DNA of 64,000 bases from Hyphomonas chukchiensis. GTDB taxonomy: Bacteria > Pseudomonadota > Alphaproteobacteria > Caulobacterales > Hyphomonadaceae. Both the position numbers and the translations under genes were made by a program. The stretch is from the NCBI RefSeq assembly GCF_000682695.1, contig NZ_AWFG01000018.1:1-64000 (forward strand), given 5' to 3'. Below, piece by piece: positions 1 through 9,849 of this stretch (the stretch's first letter is position 1; each line of letters begins with the position of its first letter). The notes below the pieces were generated by a model. It made no database searches. It was not told the origin of the DNA and saw nothing but the letters and a program-made list of their open reading frames with translations.

Positions 1-9
1 TCACCCCAA

Positions 10-36
10 CCCCTCTCCCGGGGGAGAGGGGCTTTT
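10..36 (+). terminator. Intrinsic terminator before the S10 operon
   Basis: A perfect 10-bp stem (bases 10-19 with 22-31) with a two-base loop is followed by C and TTTT. It probably ends the transcript of a gene upstream of the window. The stem is nearly symmetric, so it could act in either direction. Confidence 0.6.
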
Positions 37-123
37 AAGGGGTTTGCGTCGGGGGTAGGGGTAGAGGCTTGATGCGCCCCGGCCCCTGTGCGGATTTGGT
101 CTGCAAATTCCCTGTTTCGGCTG

Positions 124-152
124 TTGACCTGTGCGATTCCTTCCCATAGAAG
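124..152 (+). promoter_or_regulatory. Probable sigma-70 promoter of the S10 operon
   Basis: TTGACC (124-129), 17 bases, then TAGAAG (147-152). It lies about 140 bases before rpsJ, so the leader would be roughly 130 nt. I see no other good promoter between the terminator at 10-36 and rpsJ, and no gene in bases 37-289. Confidence 0.55.
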
Positions 153-289
153 CACCAATTCGCCGGGAAGGCCGCGCTTAATTAGCGAACGCTCCCTCGA
201 AACTGACAATTTAACCCTACCCAACCCGGGCGCTCGATGCTGACGAGCCATCGCCCTGGGCTTAAGTGTTTTGTGTGGACGGACGAACG

Positions 290-610
290 ATGGAACGACA
301 AAATATCCGGATCAGGCTCAAGGCCTTCGATCACCGTGCGCTCGACATGTCGGCGAAAGAGATCGTGAATACTGCCAAGCGTACCGGTGCTGAAGTGAAG
401 GGTCCAATCCCGCTTCCAACCCGTATCGAGCGTTTCACCGTGAACCGTTCGCCCCACGTCGACAAGAAATCCCGTGAGCAATTCGAGATTCGCACCCACA
501 AGCGCATTCTCGACATTGTCGACCCGACCCCACAGACCGTTGACGCGCTTATGAAGCTCGACCTGTCTTCCGGCGTTGGCATTGAAATCAAGCTTGAGGG
601 AGCACGCTAA
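290..610 (+). CDS. rpsJ: 30S ribosomal protein S10
   Basis: S10 of the 30S head, and by family knowledge also the NusE antitermination factor. It opens [15 protein letters not shown] and carries the conserved block around [13 protein letters not shown]. An in-frame ATG at 266 would add eight unrelated residues (MFCVDGRT); the start at 290 gives the usual length of 106 residues and follows GGACGGACGA. First gene of the operon; its stop overlaps the rplC start by one base (TAATG), which implies translational coupling. Confidence 0.97.
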   Translation: MERQNIRIRLKAFDHRALDMSAKEIVNTAKRTGAEVKGPIPLPTRIERFTVNRSPHVDKKSREQFEIRTHKRILDIVDPTPQTVDALMKLDLSSGVGIEIKLEGAR

Positions 611-1371
611 TGGCTCTTCCAGCCCCCCGTTCCGGCGTGCTGGCCCGCAAACTGGGCATGACACGCATCTTTGACGAAGACGGCCGCCACATTCCCGTGA
701 CCGTTCTTTCGCTCGACGGCTGTCAGGTCGTTGGCGTGCGCACCGAAGACGAGCGCGCCGTCACCACCAAGAAAGGCGGCGAAGTCACCCGCACTGACGG
801 CTACAAGGCTGTCATCCTCGGCGCCGGCGACAAGAAAGCCAAGCGCACGAACAAGGCCCTGCGCGGCCAGTTCGCGAAAGCCGGCGTTGCGCCGAAAGCG
901 AAACTCAAGGAATTCCGCGTTTCGGGCGACCTGCCTGAAATCGGCGCCGAAGTTCAGGCTGACCACTATGTGCCAGGCCAGAAGGTTGACGTTTCCAGCT
1001 ATGCGATCGGTAAAGGTTTTGCCGGCGCGATGAAGCGCTGGAACTTCGGCGGCCTTCGCGCCACGCACGGTGTGTCGCTGTCGCACCGTTCGCACGGTTC
1101 GACCGGTATGAACCAGGATCCGGGCCGCGTGTTCAAGAACAAGAAAATGGCCGGCCACCTCGGTACCGACCGTATCACCACACAGAACCTGACGGTTGTG
1201 CGCACGGACGTTGAGCGCGGCCTGATCCTCGTGAAGGGCGCCGTGTCCGGTCATGACGGTTCGTTCGTGGAAATCCGCGATGCCGTGAAGAAGGCCCTGC
1301 ACGCCGACGCGCCTGCAGCCGGTTCCTTCAAGTCGGCAAACGCTCCTGCCCAGACAGAGGGTGCTGAATAA
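610..1371 (+). CDS. rplC: 50S ribosomal protein L3
   Basis: L3, 253 residues, an early-assembly 23S rRNA-binding protein with a long loop reaching the peptidyl-transferase centre. It shows the L3 start [15 protein letters not shown] and the loop motif [15 protein letters not shown] near residues 151-165, which includes the Gln/Asn-rich tip ([17 protein letters not shown]). The C-terminal tail after about residue 230 ([17 protein letters not shown]) is a typical alphaproteobacterial extension. Coupled to rpsJ upstream and rplD downstream by one-base stop/start overlaps. Confidence 0.97.
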   Translation: MALPAPRSGVLARKLGMTRIFDEDGRHIPVTVLSLDGCQVVGVRTEDERAVTTKKGGEVTRTDGYKAVILGAGDKKAKRTNKALRGQFAKAGVAPKAKLKEFRVSGDLPEIGAEVQADHYVPGQKVDVSSYAIGKGFAGAMKRWNFGGLRATHGVSLSHRSHGSTGMNQDPGRVFKNKKMAGHLGTDRITTQNLTVVRTDVERGLILVKGAVSGHDGSFVEIRDAVKKALHADAPAAGSFKSANAPAQTEGAE

Positions 1372-2033
1372 TGGAACTCGCAGTCAAAACCCTTGCCGGT
1401 GAAGCGGCTGGCAACATCACGCTTGATGATGCCATCTTCGGCATCGAAGACATCCGCAAGGACCTGCTTCACCGCACGGTCCGCTGGCAGCTGGCCAAGC
1501 GCCAGGCTGGCACGCACAAGACCAAGACGCGGTCGGAAGTGGCTCGCACCACGAAGAAGTCGATCCGTCAAAAAGGTTCGGGCGGCGCTCGCCACGGCTC
1601 GCGCAACGCACCGATCTTTGTCGGTGGTGGCGTTGCCCACGGCCCACGCGTCCGCAGCCATGCGCATGACCTTCCCAAGAAGGTCCGCAAGCTGGCCCTG
1701 GCCCATGCCCTGTCGTCGAAAGTTGTCGCCGACATGATCATGGTGATCGATACGGCCGTGCTGAAAGAAGCCAAGACCAAGGACCTGGCGGCTCACTTCG
1801 CCGGTCTCGGCATCGAGAACGCGCTGATCATCTCCGGCATCACGGTTGACGAAAACTTCGCCAAGGCCGCTCGCAACATCCCGAACGTGGACGTGCTGCC
1901 TGTCGCCGGCCTCAACGTCTATGACATCCTGCGCCGCAAGACGCTCGTCATCACGAAGGAAGCCGCTGAAGGCATCCAGGCGCGCTTCGACGGCACGCTG
2001 GCCCAACCCGCAATCGCAGCAGAGGCTGAATAG
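1371..2033 (+). CDS. rplD: 50S ribosomal protein L4
   Basis: L4, 220 residues, which binds 23S rRNA and lines the exit tunnel. The basic loop at residues 45-85 ([26 protein letters not shown]) and the VPRVRSH-like block ([27 protein letters not shown]) are diagnostic. In gamma-proteobacteria L4 represses the S10 operon; nothing in the leader here proves that for this organism. Overlaps the rplC stop by one base. Confidence 0.97.
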   Translation: MELAVKTLAGEAAGNITLDDAIFGIEDIRKDLLHRTVRWQLAKRQAGTHKTKTRSEVARTTKKSIRQKGSGGARHGSRNAPIFVGGGVAHGPRVRSHAHDLPKKVRKLALAHALSSKVVADMIMVIDTAVLKEAKTKDLAAHFAGLGIENALIISGITVDENFAKAARNIPNVDVLPVAGLNVYDILRRKTLVITKEAAEGIQARFDGTLAQPAIAAEAE

Positions 2034-2035
2034 TC

Positions 2036-2335
2036 ATGGCTGATCCGAAGCAACATCACTACGACATCATTCGCAAGCCGATCATCACCGAGAAATCGAC
2101 GCTGGTCGCTGAAGAGAACAAGATCGTTTTCGAAGTCGCGATCACCGCTGACAAGAAGTCGATCAAGGAGGCCATCGAGGCCCTCTTCAAGGTTGATGTC
2201 ACGGCCGTGAACACCGTGCTCCAAAAGGGCAAAACGAAGCGTTTCAAAGGTCACCTTGGTCGTCGCAACGACATCAAGAAAGCCTATGTCACGCTCGCTG
2301 AAGGCCAATCTGTCGACATTTCGACGGGCCTGTAG
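2036..2335 (+). CDS. rplW: 50S ribosomal protein L23
   Basis: L23, 99 residues, sits at the tunnel exit and docks trigger factor and SRP. It shows the L23 signature [14 protein letters not shown] at the N-terminus and the [22 protein letters not shown] block. Starts two bases after rplD stops. Confidence 0.97.
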   Translation: MADPKQHHYDIIRKPIITEKSTLVAEENKIVFEVAITADKKSIKEAIEALFKVDVTAVNTVLQKGKTKRFKGHLGRRNDIKKAYVTLAEGQSVDISTGL

Positions 2336-2351
2336 GGGAAGGACGTAGACT

Positions 2352-3182
2352 ATGGCACTCAAGACATTCAATCCAACGTCCCCAGGCCGTCGCCAGCTCG
2401 TGCTGGTCGACCGTTCGGACCTGCACAAGGGCAAGCCCGTCAAGGCGCTGACCGAAGGCCTGTCCAAAAAGGGCGGACGCAACAACCGTGGCCGTATCAC
2501 GGCACGCCGCATCGGTGGTGGCGCCAAGAAGCTGTACCGTATGGTCGACTTCAAGCGTAACCGCTGGGACATGCCGGCTGTTGTCGAACGCCTCGAGTAT
2601 GACCCGAACCGCACGGCCTTCATCGCGCTGATCAAGTACGAAGACGGCATGCTGTCCTACATCATCGCCCCACAGCGCCTTGAAGTCGGTGACACGGTCG
2701 TCACGTCGGCAACGGCTGATATCAAGCCGGGCAACACGCTGCCGCTGAAGAACATCCCGGTCGGCACGATCATCCACAATATCGAGCTGAAGCCCCAGAA
2801 GGGCGCCCAGATGGTCCGTTCGGCTGGTACGTATGCCCAGCTGGTTGGCCGTGACGGTGGTTATGCCCAGATCAAGCTGACGTCCGGCGAGCTTCGCATG
2901 GTGCTCGACACCTGCCTCGCAACGATCGGCGCCGTGTCCAACCCGGACAACATGAACCAGGTCCTCTCGAAGGCCGGTCGCAAGCGTCACATGGGCAAGC
3001 GCCCGTCTGTTCGCGGCGTGGTCATGAACCCGGTCGACCACCCGCACGGTGGTGGTGAAGGCAAGTCGTCCGGCGGTCGTCACCCAGTGACGCCATGGGG
3101 CAAGAAAACCCGCGGTCCGAAGACCCGTTCAAACAAAGCGACGGATCGTCTGATCATCCGCCGCCGTAACGCGAAACGCTAG
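2352..3182 (+). CDS. rplB: 50S ribosomal protein L2
   Basis: L2, 276 residues, needed for subunit joining and peptidyl transfer. Landmarks are [20 protein letters not shown] near residues 43-62 and the C-terminal [24 protein letters not shown] block around residues 222-245, whose histidine lies near the peptidyl-transferase centre in the family. Follows rplW after 16 bases. Confidence 0.98.
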   Translation: MALKTFNPTSPGRRQLVLVDRSDLHKGKPVKALTEGLSKKGGRNNRGRITARRIGGGAKKLYRMVDFKRNRWDMPAVVERLEYDPNRTAFIALIKYEDGMLSYIIAPQRLEVGDTVVTSATADIKPGNTLPLKNIPVGTIIHNIELKPQKGAQMVRSAGTYAQLVGRDGGYAQIKLTSGELRMVLDTCLATIGAVSNPDNMNQVLSKAGRKRHMGKRPSVRGVVMNPVDHPHGGGEGKSSGGRHPVTPWGKKTRGPKTRSNKATDRLIIRRRNAKR

Positions 3183-3196
3183 AGGAGCCGCGAGAC

Positions 3197-3475
3197 ATGT
3201 CACGTTCTGTCTGGAAAGGCCCATTTGTTGACGGCTATCTGCTGAAGAAAGCCGAAGAGGCTCGCGCCTCCGAGAAGCGGACGGTCATCAAGACCTGGTC
3301 GCGTCGTTCGACAATCCTGCCCAATTTTATCGGCCTGAACTTCCAGGTCCATAACGGCAACAAATTCATCCCGGTCACGGTCTCGGAAGAGATGGTCGGC
3401 CACAAGTTTGGCGAGTTTGCTCCAACCCGTACGTTCTACGGCCACGGTGCAGACAAGAAAGCGAAGCGGAAGTAG
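3197..3475 (+). CDS. rpsS: 30S ribosomal protein S19
   Basis: S19, 92 residues, in the 30S head. Recognised from [30 protein letters not shown] and the [20 protein letters not shown] tail. Start preceded by GAGGAG at usual spacing. Confidence 0.98.
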   Translation: MSRSVWKGPFVDGYLLKKAEEARASEKRTVIKTWSRRSTILPNFIGLNFQVHNGNKFIPVTVSEEMVGHKFGEFAPTRTFYGHGADKKAKRK

Positions 3476-3477
3476 TC

Positions 3478-3867
3478 ATGGGTAAGACCAAGAATCCTCC
3501 GAAGCAGGCTTCCAACGAGTCGCGCGCTGTCCTGCGCATGTACCGTTCGAGCCCACAGAAGCTGAACCTGCTGGCCCAGCAGATCCGCGGCCTTCCGGTC
3601 GAGCGGGCACTGGCCGAGCTGCAGTTCTCGCCGAAGCGTCCTGCCAAGGACGTTCGCAAGCTTCTGCAAAGCGCGATCGCCAACGCAGAAAACAATCACG
3701 GTCTCGACATCGACAGCCTGGTCGTTGCCGAAGCCCACGTGGGCAAGAACCTCGTGATGAAACGTATCCGGGCCCGCGCCCGCGGCCGTGCCGCTCGCGT
3801 CCTGAAGCCGTTTGCACAGGTTACCATTGTCCTTCGTGACACAAGCATGGAAGCGGAGGCCGCCTGA
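3478..3867 (+). CDS. rplV: 50S ribosomal protein L22
   Basis: L22, 129 residues, with the beta-hairpin that lines the exit tunnel ([24 protein letters not shown], residues about 82-105). The hairpin is of normal length, so there is no sign of the deletions linked to macrolide resistance. Starts two bases after rpsS and overlaps rpsC by one base. Confidence 0.97.
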   Translation: MGKTKNPPKQASNESRAVLRMYRSSPQKLNLLAQQIRGLPVERALAELQFSPKRPAKDVRKLLQSAIANAENNHGLDIDSLVVAEAHVGKNLVMKRIRARARGRAARVLKPFAQVTIVLRDTSMEAEAA

Positions 3868-4604
3868 TGGGTCAGAAAGTCAATCCAATTGGTTTTCGTC
3901 TGGGTATCAACCGGACGGCAGACAGCCGCTGGTATGCTGACAGCGCCGATTTCGGCCGTCTGCTCCACGAGGACCTTGCCATCCGCAAGGCGATCCGCGC
4001 GAAGCTGAAGCAAGCCGGCATCTCGAAGATCATCATCGAGCGCCCGCACAAGAAATGCCTCATCACGATCCATACGGCCCGTCCGGGCCTGGTGATCGGC
4101 AAGAAGGGCGGCGACATCGAAGTGCTCCGCAAAGAGCTCGGCAAGATGACGACGGACGAAGTGCGCGTGAACCTCGTTGAAATCCGCAAGCCGGAAATCG
4201 ACGCCACGCTGATCGCTGACGACATTGCACGCCAACTCGAGCGCCGGGCTTCGTTCCGCCGCACGATGAAGCGCTCGATCCAGTCGGCCATGCGTCTTGG
4301 CGCTGAAGGTATCCGCATCATGGTTTCCGGCCGTCTTGGCGGTGCTGAAATTGCGAGGACCGAGCAGTATGCAGAAGGCTCCGTGCCGCTGCACACGCTG
4401 CGCGCCGACATCGACTATGGCACAGCGGAAGCTGCGACCACCTACGGCATCATCGGCATCAAGGTCTGGGTCTACAAAGGCGAGATCATGGAGCACGACC
4501 CGATGGCGCAGGACAAGCGCCTCGAGTCTTCGGGCCAATCGCGCGCTCGTGCCAATGCTAACCAACGCGGACCGGCTACCGGTGCGCAAGCCTCCGGAGC
4601 GTAA
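3867..4604 (+). CDS. rpsC: 30S ribosomal protein S3
   Basis: S3, 245 residues, part of the mRNA entry channel and helicase. [16 protein letters not shown] starts it, the KH-type motif [16 protein letters not shown] lies near residues 74-89, and [16 protein letters not shown] marks the C-terminal domain. The Arg/Ala/Gly-rich tail after about residue 215 is usual for alphaproteobacteria. Confidence 0.98.
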   Translation: MGQKVNPIGFRLGINRTADSRWYADSADFGRLLHEDLAIRKAIRAKLKQAGISKIIIERPHKKCLITIHTARPGLVIGKKGGDIEVLRKELGKMTTDEVRVNLVEIRKPEIDATLIADDIARQLERRASFRRTMKRSIQSAMRLGAEGIRIMVSGRLGGAEIARTEQYAEGSVPLHTLRADIDYGTAEAATTYGIIGIKVWVYKGEIMEHDPMAQDKRLESSGQSRARANANQRGPATGAQASGA

Positions 4605-4607
4605 GAG

Positions 4608-5024
4608 ATGCGTCAGCCGAAGCGAACCAAATTCAGGAAGGCCTTCAAGGGCCGGATCAACGGCACGGCGAAAGGCGGCTTCACGCTGGCTTTCGGCGAG
4701 TTCGGCCTCAAGGCTCTCGAGCCTGAGCGTGTTACGGCACGCCAGATCGAAGCCACCCGCCGGGCTGTGACGCGTTACATGAAGCGTCAGGGCAAAGTGT
4801 GGATCCGCGTATTCCCGGATGTGCCTGTGTCGGCAAAGCCGATCGAGGTCCGGATGGGTAAAGGTAAGGGTTCGGTCGACCGCTGGGTCGCCCGCGTCTC
4901 GCCCGGTCGCATCATGTTCGAGATCGACGGTGTGCCGGAAGATGTCGCCCGCGAAGCCCTGCGCCTCGGCGCAGCCAAGCTTCCGATCAAGACGAAAGTC
5001 GTCAAGCGGATTGAGGGGATCTGA
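4608..5024 (+). CDS. rplP: 50S ribosomal protein L16
   Basis: L16, 138 residues, contacts A-site tRNA. It starts [19 protein letters not shown] and contains [23 protein letters not shown] and the [14 protein letters not shown] block. Normal family length. Starts three bases after rpsC. Confidence 0.97.
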   Translation: MRQPKRTKFRKAFKGRINGTAKGGFTLAFGEFGLKALEPERVTARQIEATRRAVTRYMKRQGKVWIRVFPDVPVSAKPIEVRMGKGKGSVDRWVARVSPGRIMFEIDGVPEDVAREALRLGAAKLPIKTKVVKRIEGI

Positions 5025-5026
5025 TC

Positions 5027-5227
5027 ATGAAAGCCTCTGATGTAAGAACCAAGAGCGCCGACCAGCTTAAAGACGAGCTGATCAAGCTGAAAAAAGAACA
5101 GTTCAACCTGCGCTTCCAGGCGGCCACCGGCCAGCTTGAGAAGACGGCCCGCGCCAAGGAGATCCGTCGCGACATTGCTCGCGTCAAGACGATCCTTCGC
5201 GAAAAGGCCGTGGCAGGTCAGGCCTAG
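5027..5227 (+). CDS. rpmC: 50S ribosomal protein L29
   Basis: L29, 66 residues, a two-helix protein by the tunnel exit. The core [20 protein letters not shown] and the [14 protein letters not shown] helix identify it. Starts two bases after rplP. Confidence 0.96.
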   Translation: MKASDVRTKSADQLKDELIKLKKEQFNLRFQAATGQLEKTARAKEIRRDIARVKTILREKAVAGQA

Positions 5228-5237
5228 GAGAGAGAAC

Positions 5238-5483
5238 ATGCCTAAACGTATTATGGAAGGTGTCGTTGTCTCGACGAAGCAGGACAAGACAGCCATCGTT
5301 CGCGTCGAACGGACCTTCACCCACCCGGTGATGAAAAAGATCGTTCGTCGTTCGAAAAAGTATCACGCCCACGACGAAGCCAATGTGGCTGTCGAGGGAC
5401 AGGTCGTAACCATCCAGGAATGCCCACCGCATTCCAAGCTGAAGCGTTGGGAACTCGTTTCCGGCGAAGGGAGTGACGCATGA
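5238..5483 (+). CDS. rpsQ: 30S ribosomal protein S17
   Basis: S17, 81 residues, an OB-fold 16S rRNA binder. I chose the ATG at 5238 ([12 protein letters not shown]), preceded by GGAGAGAGA; the same frame is open upstream through rpmC but shows no homology there. The motif [14 protein letters not shown] is diagnostic. The last four bases overlap the rplN start (ATGA). Confidence 0.96.
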   Translation: MPKRIMEGVVVSTKQDKTAIVRVERTFTHPVMKKIVRRSKKYHAHDEANVAVEGQVVTIQECPPHSKLKRWELVSGEGSDA

Positions 5484-5848
5484 TCCAGATGCAATCAAAT
5501 CTCCGCGTCGCCGATAACTCCGGCGCTCGCCGGGTCCAGTGCATCAAGGTGCTGGGTGGTGCTGGTCGCCGTTACGCTTCCGTGGGCGACGTTATCGTCG
5601 TCTCCATCAAGGAAGCGATCCCGACCGGCCGCGTGAAGAAGGGTGATGTCCGCAAGGCCGTCGTCGTTCGCGTCGCGAAAGACATCAATCGTGCAGACGG
5701 TTCGACCATCCGGTTCGACTCCAATGCTGCCGTGCTCATCAACAACAATGGTGAGCCAATCGGAACCCGCGTTTTTGGCCCGGTCCCGCGTGAACTTCGC
5801 GGCAAGAACCAGGTCAAGATCGCCAACATGGCGCCGGAGGTTTTGTAG
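5480..5848 (+). CDS. rplN: 50S ribosomal protein L14
   Basis: L14, 122 residues, at the subunit interface and docking site of the silencing factor Rsf[18 protein letters not shown] and the [19 protein letters not shown] block identify it. First gene of the canonical spc set; I see no separate promoter before it. Confidence 0.98.
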   Translation: MIQMQSNLRVADNSGARRVQCIKVLGGAGRRYASVGDVIVVSIKEAIPTGRVKKGDVRKAVVVRVAKDINRADGSTIRFDSNAAVLINNNGEPIGTRVFGPVPRELRGKNQVKIANMAPEVL

Positions 5849-5850
5849 TC

Positions 5851-6168
5851 ATGGCTGCGAAGATCAAAAAAGGCGACACGGTGCTGGTGATTGCAGGTCG
5901 CAACAAGGGCTCGAAAGGCGAAGTGCTTAAAGTGCTCGTCGACGAGGACCGTGTTGTGGTTCGCGGCGTCAACGTCGTGAAGCGCCACCAGAAGCCAACA
6001 CAAATGGATCCGGGCGGCATCAAGAATTTTGAAGCGCCTATCCACGTGTCCAATGTTGCACACGTTGACCCACGCGACGGCAAGCCCGTTCGCGTCGGCT
6101 TCAAGACAGACGAGCATGGCCGCAAAACGCGGTTTGCCAAGCGTTCAGGGGAATCCATCGATGTCTAA
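5851..6168 (+). CDS. rplX: 50S ribosomal protein L24
   Basis: L24, 105 residues, assembly-initiator protein. It carries the KOW motif ([20 protein letters not shown], residues about 6-25) and the [11 protein letters not shown] block. Its end overlaps the rplE start by eight bases. Confidence 0.97.
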   Translation: MAAKIKKGDTVLVIAGRNKGSKGEVLKVLVDEDRVVVRGVNVVKRHQKPTQMDPGGIKNFEAPIHVSNVAHVDPRDGKPVRVGFKTDEHGRKTRFAKRSGESIDV

Positions 6169-6715
6169 GGCATACGAACCCCGTCTCAAGACGAAGTACC
6201 GCGATGAGATCCGGGGCAAACTGCAAGAGCAGTTCAGCTACACGAACCCAATGCAGGTTCCGAAACTCGACAAGGTCGTGATCAACATGGGCGTAGGCGA
6301 AGCCGTCTCCGACTCCAAGAAGATCAAAGCCGCCCTTGCCGAACTGGAACTGATCGCGGGCCAAAAGCCTGTGGCCACCAAGGCCCGCAAGTCCATCGCC
6401 GGCTTCAAGCTGCGCGAAGGCATGCTGATCGGCTGCAAGGTCACGCTTCGCCGTGATCGCATGTTCGAGTTTCTTGACCGCCTGACCAACATTGCGCTTC
6501 CGCGCGTGAAGGACTTCCGCGGCCTGAATGGCAAGAGCTTCGATGGCATGGGCAACTATGCCATGGGCCTCAAAGAACACATCGTTTTCCCGGAGATCGC
6601 TTACGATCAGGTGGAAGAGATTCGCGGTATGGACATCATTGTCTGCACCACCGCCTCAACCAACGAAGAAGCCAAGGCACTCCTCGCCGAGTGTGGCTTC
6701 CCGTTCCGGAACTAG
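6161..6715 (+). CDS. rplE: 50S ribosomal protein L5
   Basis: L5, 184 residues, binds 5S rRNA and contacts P-site tRNA. I chose the ATG at 6161 ([17 protein letters not shown]) inside the end of rplX; upstream in-frame sequence is L24 read out of frame. Diagnostic blocks are [32 protein letters not shown] and [11 protein letters not shown]. Confidence 0.97.
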   Translation: MSKAYEPRLKTKYRDEIRGKLQEQFSYTNPMQVPKLDKVVINMGVGEAVSDSKKIKAALAELELIAGQKPVATKARKSIAGFKLREGMLIGCKVTLRRDRMFEFLDRLTNIALPRVKDFRGLNGKSFDGMGNYAMGLKEHIVFPEIAYDQVEEIRGMDIIVCTTASTNEEAKALLAECGFPFRN

Positions 6716-6734
6716 CGCCAGGAGATCTGCTGAT

Positions 6735-7040
6735 ATGGCAAAGAAGAGCGCAATCGAGAAGAACAAGCGGCGCCAGAAGCTCGTTGACCGTTATGCGGCC
6801 AAACGTGCTGAACTGAAGGCAATCGCGATGGACGAGAACCTGTCCCTGGAGGAGCGCTTCAAGGCGCGCCTCAAGCTGGCGGAACTTCCACGCAACTCGG
6901 CGCCGAACCGTGTTCGTAATCGCTGTGAAGTGACCGGCCGTCCGCGTGGTTACTATCGCAAACTCAAAATGTCGCGGATCGCGCTGCGGGACCTTGGTTC
7001 CACTGGCATGATCCCCGGTCTCGTGAAATCCAGCTGGTAA
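6735..7040 (+). CDS. rpsN: 30S ribosomal protein S14 (zinc-free type)
   Basis: S14, 101 residues. This is the long, cysteine-poor form: the C-terminal block [16 protein letters not shown] keeps a single cysteine and lacks the paired CxxC of zinc-type S14. The start at 6735 ([15 protein letters not shown]) follows CAGGAGATC; the frame is open upstream but is an rplE shadow there. Confidence 0.96.
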   Translation: MAKKSAIEKNKRRQKLVDRYAAKRAELKAIAMDENLSLEERFKARLKLAELPRNSAPNRVRNRCEVTGRPRGYYRKLKMSRIALRDLGSTGMIPGLVKSSW

Positions 7041-7054
7041 GGAGGGAGAGCTAA

Positions 7055-7450
7055 ATGAACCTTTCAGATCCCCTCGGTGATATGCTGACACGCATCCGGA
7101 ACGCCCAGATGCGCGGCATGTCTAAAGTTGTCACCCCGGCGTCGAAAGTCCGCGCCCGTGTCCTCGATGTCCTCGCTGATGAGGGTTACATCCGTGGCTA
7201 TGCGGAAGTGGAAAAAGACGGCCACAAAAATCTTGAAATCGAGCTTAAGTATTACGAAGGCCAACCGGTCATCTCGGAGATCAAACGTATCTCCAAGCCG
7301 GGTCGCCGCGTGTACTCTTCGGTCTCTGACATTCCGCTCGTGCGCAATGGCCTTGGCATTTCAATCCTGTCGACTTCGCAGGGTGTTATGTCGGACAATG
7401 CTGCCCGGACGAAAAATGTCGGCGGCGAAGTGCTCTGCCGGGTATTCTAG
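7055..7450 (+). CDS. rpsH: 30S ribosomal protein S8
   Basis: S8, 131 residues, 16S rRNA platform protein and the known spc autoregulator in E. coli. [15 protein letters not shown] and the C-terminal [20 protein letters not shown] block identify it. Preceded by the strong site AAGGAGGGAG. Confidence 0.98.
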   Translation: MNLSDPLGDMLTRIRNAQMRGMSKVVTPASKVRARVLDVLADEGYIRGYAEVEKDGHKNLEIELKYYEGQPVISEIKRISKPGRRVYSSVSDIPLVRNGLGISILSTSQGVMSDNAARTKNVGGEVLCRVF

Positions 7451-7460
7451 GAGAGCGCTG

Positions 7461-8072
7461 ATGTCACGTATTGGAAAACTCGCAATCCCGGTCCCGAATG
7501 GCACGACGGTTTCCGTCGAAGGCCAGACGATCAAGGCCAAGGGCCCCAAAGGCGAAATGACGTTCACGGTCGCGGAAGTGATCACACCTAAATTCGAAAA
7601 CGGTGAACTGTCCGTCATGCCACGCGCCGATCTGGTGAAGGCTGCCGAAGATCGCATCGCGCAAGAGAAAGCACGCGGACGCCGCCTGCCGACTTTCGCC
7701 GAAGCGCTCGACTCGACCGCTCGAACCCAGTGGGGCACAGCCCGCGCTCGCGCCGCCAACATGGTGCAAGGCGTTTCGGAAGGCTTCACGAAGTCGCTCG
7801 AACTCGTCGGCGTTGGCTATCGCGCCCAGATGCAGGGCAATGACCTGAAACTGGCTCTCGGCTTCTCGCACGATGTCGTTTACAAGGCGCCGCATGGCAT
7901 CACGCTGGCTTCCTCGAAGCCAACGGAAGTCGTGATCACGGGCGCGGACAAGCAGTCGGTTGGCCAGGTTGCCGCCGAAATCCGCAAGTACCGTCCGCCA
8001 GAGCCGTATAAAGGCAAGGGTATTCGCTACGCCGGCGAATATGTCCGCCGCAAGGAAGGCAAGAAGAAGTAA
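7461..8072 (+). CDS. rplF: 50S ribosomal protein L6 with an internal insertion
   Basis: L6, 203 residues, which binds the sarcin-ricin region. It starts [14 protein letters not shown] and has the conserved core [16 protein letters not shown] and the C-terminal [14 protein letters not shown] block. The E. coli protein is 177 residues long. The extra 26 or so residues lie at about 56-82 ([20 protein letters not shown] and onward), just before the helix ending [12 protein letters not shown]. The insertion is in frame, charged and helix-like, so it is probably a lineage feature rather than an error. Confidence 0.96.
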   Translation: MSRIGKLAIPVPNGTTVSVEGQTIKAKGPKGEMTFTVAEVITPKFENGELSVMPRADLVKAAEDRIAQEKARGRRLPTFAEALDSTARTQWGTARARAANMVQGVSEGFTKSLELVGVGYRAQMQGNDLKLALGFSHDVVYKAPHGITLASSKPTEVVITGADKQSVGQVAAEIRKYRPPEPYKGKGIRYAGEYVRRKEGKKK

Positions 8073-8076
8073 GCCG

Positions 8077-8439
8077 ATGAAAAGTCCACGCGAAAAAATG
8101 CAGCGCCGCGCACAGCGGGTCCGCACCAAACTCCGGAAGGTCGCCGAAGGGCGCCCGCGTCTGTCGGTTGCCCGCAGCCACAAGAACATTTCGGCCCAGA
8201 TCATCGACGACGAGAAGGGCATCACGCTCGCCTCGGCATCGACCCTGGAAAAGGATGTGCTGGGCAAGGCAAAGACCGGTGCAGATTCTGCTGCTGCCGC
8301 CCTGGTTGGCAAGACGCTCGCTGAGCGCGCCAAGAAGGCCGGTGTCGAGGACGTCGTGTTTGATCGCGGCGGCTACATGTTCCACGGCCGGGTGAAAGCC
8401 CTGGCAGACGCCGCCCGTGAGGGCGGTCTCAAATTCTAA
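8077..8439 (+). CDS. rplR: 50S ribosomal protein L18
   Basis: L18, 120 residues, brings 5S rRNA into the large subunit. The N-terminus is basic ([20 protein letters not shown]), [18 protein letters not shown] follows, and the end is the typical [25 protein letters not shown] block. The ATG at 8077 lies four bases after rplF stops. Confidence 0.96.
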   Translation: MKSPREKMQRRAQRVRTKLRKVAEGRPRLSVARSHKNISAQIIDDEKGITLASASTLEKDVLGKAKTGADSAAAALVGKTLAERAKKAGVEDVVFDRGGYMFHGRVKALADAAREGGLKF

Positions 8440-8450
8440 GGAGAGGCCCT

Positions 8451-9029
8451 ATGGCTGAAGAAAGAGGAAGAGGCCGTCGTCGCGATCGTGAGGAAGAAGT
8501 TTCCGAGATCGTCGACAAGCTCGTCGGCATCAACCGCGTTGCGAAAACGGTGAAGGGCGGCAAGAACTTCGGTTTCGCTGCACTCGTCGTCGTCGGTGAC
8601 CAGAAGGGCCGCGCAGGCTTCGGCAAGGGCAAAGCCCGCGAAGTGCCTGAGGCGATCCGCAAGGCAACCGAAGAAGCCAAGCGCAACATGGTTCGCGTGC
8701 CGCTTCGCGAAGGCCGCACCCTGCACCATGATGGCAAGGGCCGTCACGGCGCTGGCAAGGTTGTGCTCCGCGCAGCGCCTCCCGGTACCGGCGTTATCGC
8801 CGGTGGTCCGATGCGCGCCGTGATGGAAGTGCTCGGCGTCCAGGACGTTGTCGGCAAGTCGATCGGTTCGTCGAACCCTTACAACATGGTTCGCGCCACG
8901 TTCGACGCTCTGAAAGAGCAGGCGAGCCCGCGTACCGTCGCTTCCAAGCGTGGCCTGAAGGTTCAGGACGTTGTCGGTCGTCGTACCGATGGCGCTTCCG
9001 AAGCCGGCATGGCTGACATCGTAAGCTAG
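8451..9029 (+). CDS. rpsE: 30S ribosomal protein S5
   Basis: S5, 192 residues, important for decoding fidelity. The motif [20 protein letters not shown] near residues 45-64 and the [14 protein letters not shown] and [16 protein letters not shown] blocks are standard. Preceded by AAGGAGAGG. Confidence 0.98.
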   Translation: MAEERGRGRRRDREEEVSEIVDKLVGINRVAKTVKGGKNFGFAALVVVGDQKGRAGFGKGKAREVPEAIRKATEEAKRNMVRVPLREGRTLHHDGKGRHGAGKVVLRAAPPGTGVIAGGPMRAVMEVLGVQDVVGKSIGSSNPYNMVRATFDALKEQASPRTVASKRGLKVQDVVGRRTDGASEAGMADIVS

Positions 9030-9042
9030 AAGGACAGGCGAC

Positions 9043-9228
9043 ATGGCGAAGAAAATGCTCACCGTCCGTCAGAAGGGCAGCCCCATCGGCCGCGATCCCA
9101 GCCAGCGCAAGACGCTGATTGGCCTCGGTCTCAACAAGGTTGGCCGGACGAAGGAACTCGAAGACACTGCGCCGGTTCGCGGCATGATCCGCAAAGTGGC
9201 TCACTTGGTAGAGGTGGTTGGCGAGTAG
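9043..9228 (+). CDS. rpmD: 50S ribosomal protein L30
   Basis: L30, 61 residues. The pattern [20 protein letters not shown] with [12 protein letters not shown] is that of bacterial L30. Sits between rpsE and rplO as expected. Followed by a 52-base gap with no gene. Confidence 0.94.
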   Translation: MAKKMLTVRQKGSPIGRDPSQRKTLIGLGLNKVGRTKELEDTAPVRGMIRKVAHLVEVVGE

Positions 9229-9280
9229 CGCAGGTTTGCGCAGTCGGCCCTCTCACAGAATAATATCGGAAGATAAAGCG

Positions 9281-9760
9281 ATGAAACTCAACGATTTGTC
9301 CCCAGCAGAGGGCGCCACCAAGAACCGCATGCGCGTTGGTCGCGGCGTGGGTTCGGGCAAGGGCAAGACTGCCGGTCGCGGCGTCAAGGGTCAGAAGGCG
9401 CGTTCCGGCGTTGCCGTGAACGGCTTCGAAGGCGGCCAGATGCCAATCTACATGCGTCTTCCAAAGCGCGGCTTCACGGCCCGCAATTCGAAGTCGCACG
9501 CCTGGATCAACCTGAGCCGTCTGGCAAAGGCGATCGAAGAAGGCAAACTCGACGCCAAGAACGTGACCGAGGAAACCCTCGTCGCCGCTGGCGTGGTCAA
9601 CAAGCTGGGCGACGGTGTTCGCCTGCTGGCCAAGGGTGATGCCCCCAAGAACGTGACCATCACGGTGACCGGCGCCTCGAAAGCTGCGATTGAAGCAATC
9701 GAGAAAGCTGGCGGAACCGTCACGGTGACCGGGCCCAAGAAAGACACAGCTGAAGTTTAA
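9281..9760 (+). CDS. rplO: 50S ribosomal protein L15
   Basis: L15, 159 residues, a late-assembly protein. I start it at 9281 ([20 protein letters not shown]), not at the upstream in-frame ATG at 9218. It has the Gly/Lys/Arg-rich region [20 protein letters not shown] and the [17 protein letters not shown] motif. Confidence 0.97.
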   Translation: MKLNDLSPAEGATKNRMRVGRGVGSGKGKTAGRGVKGQKARSGVAVNGFEGGQMPIYMRLPKRGFTARNSKSHAWINLSRLAKAIEEGKLDAKNVTEETLVAAGVVNKLGDGVRLLAKGDAPKNVTITVTGASKAAIEAIEKAGGTVTVTGPKKDTAEV

Positions 9761-9800
9761 TCAGCGGTTTTTTCCTTATACCCCTTCACAAATACTGTTT

Positions 9801-9829
9801 CGCCGCCGATTTTGGCGGCGAACGCTTTT
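9801..9829 (+). promoter_or_regulatory. Hairpin between rplO and secY (possible attenuator)
   Basis: CGCCGCC (9801-9807) pairs with GGCGGCG (9814-9820), followed by AACGC and TTTTT. The U tract is five bases from the stem, so it may be a weak terminator that lowers secY expression relative to the ribosomal genes, or an mRNA-processing site. Confidence 0.4.
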
Positions 9830-9849
9830 TCAGGGAGGCTGAACGGCCG

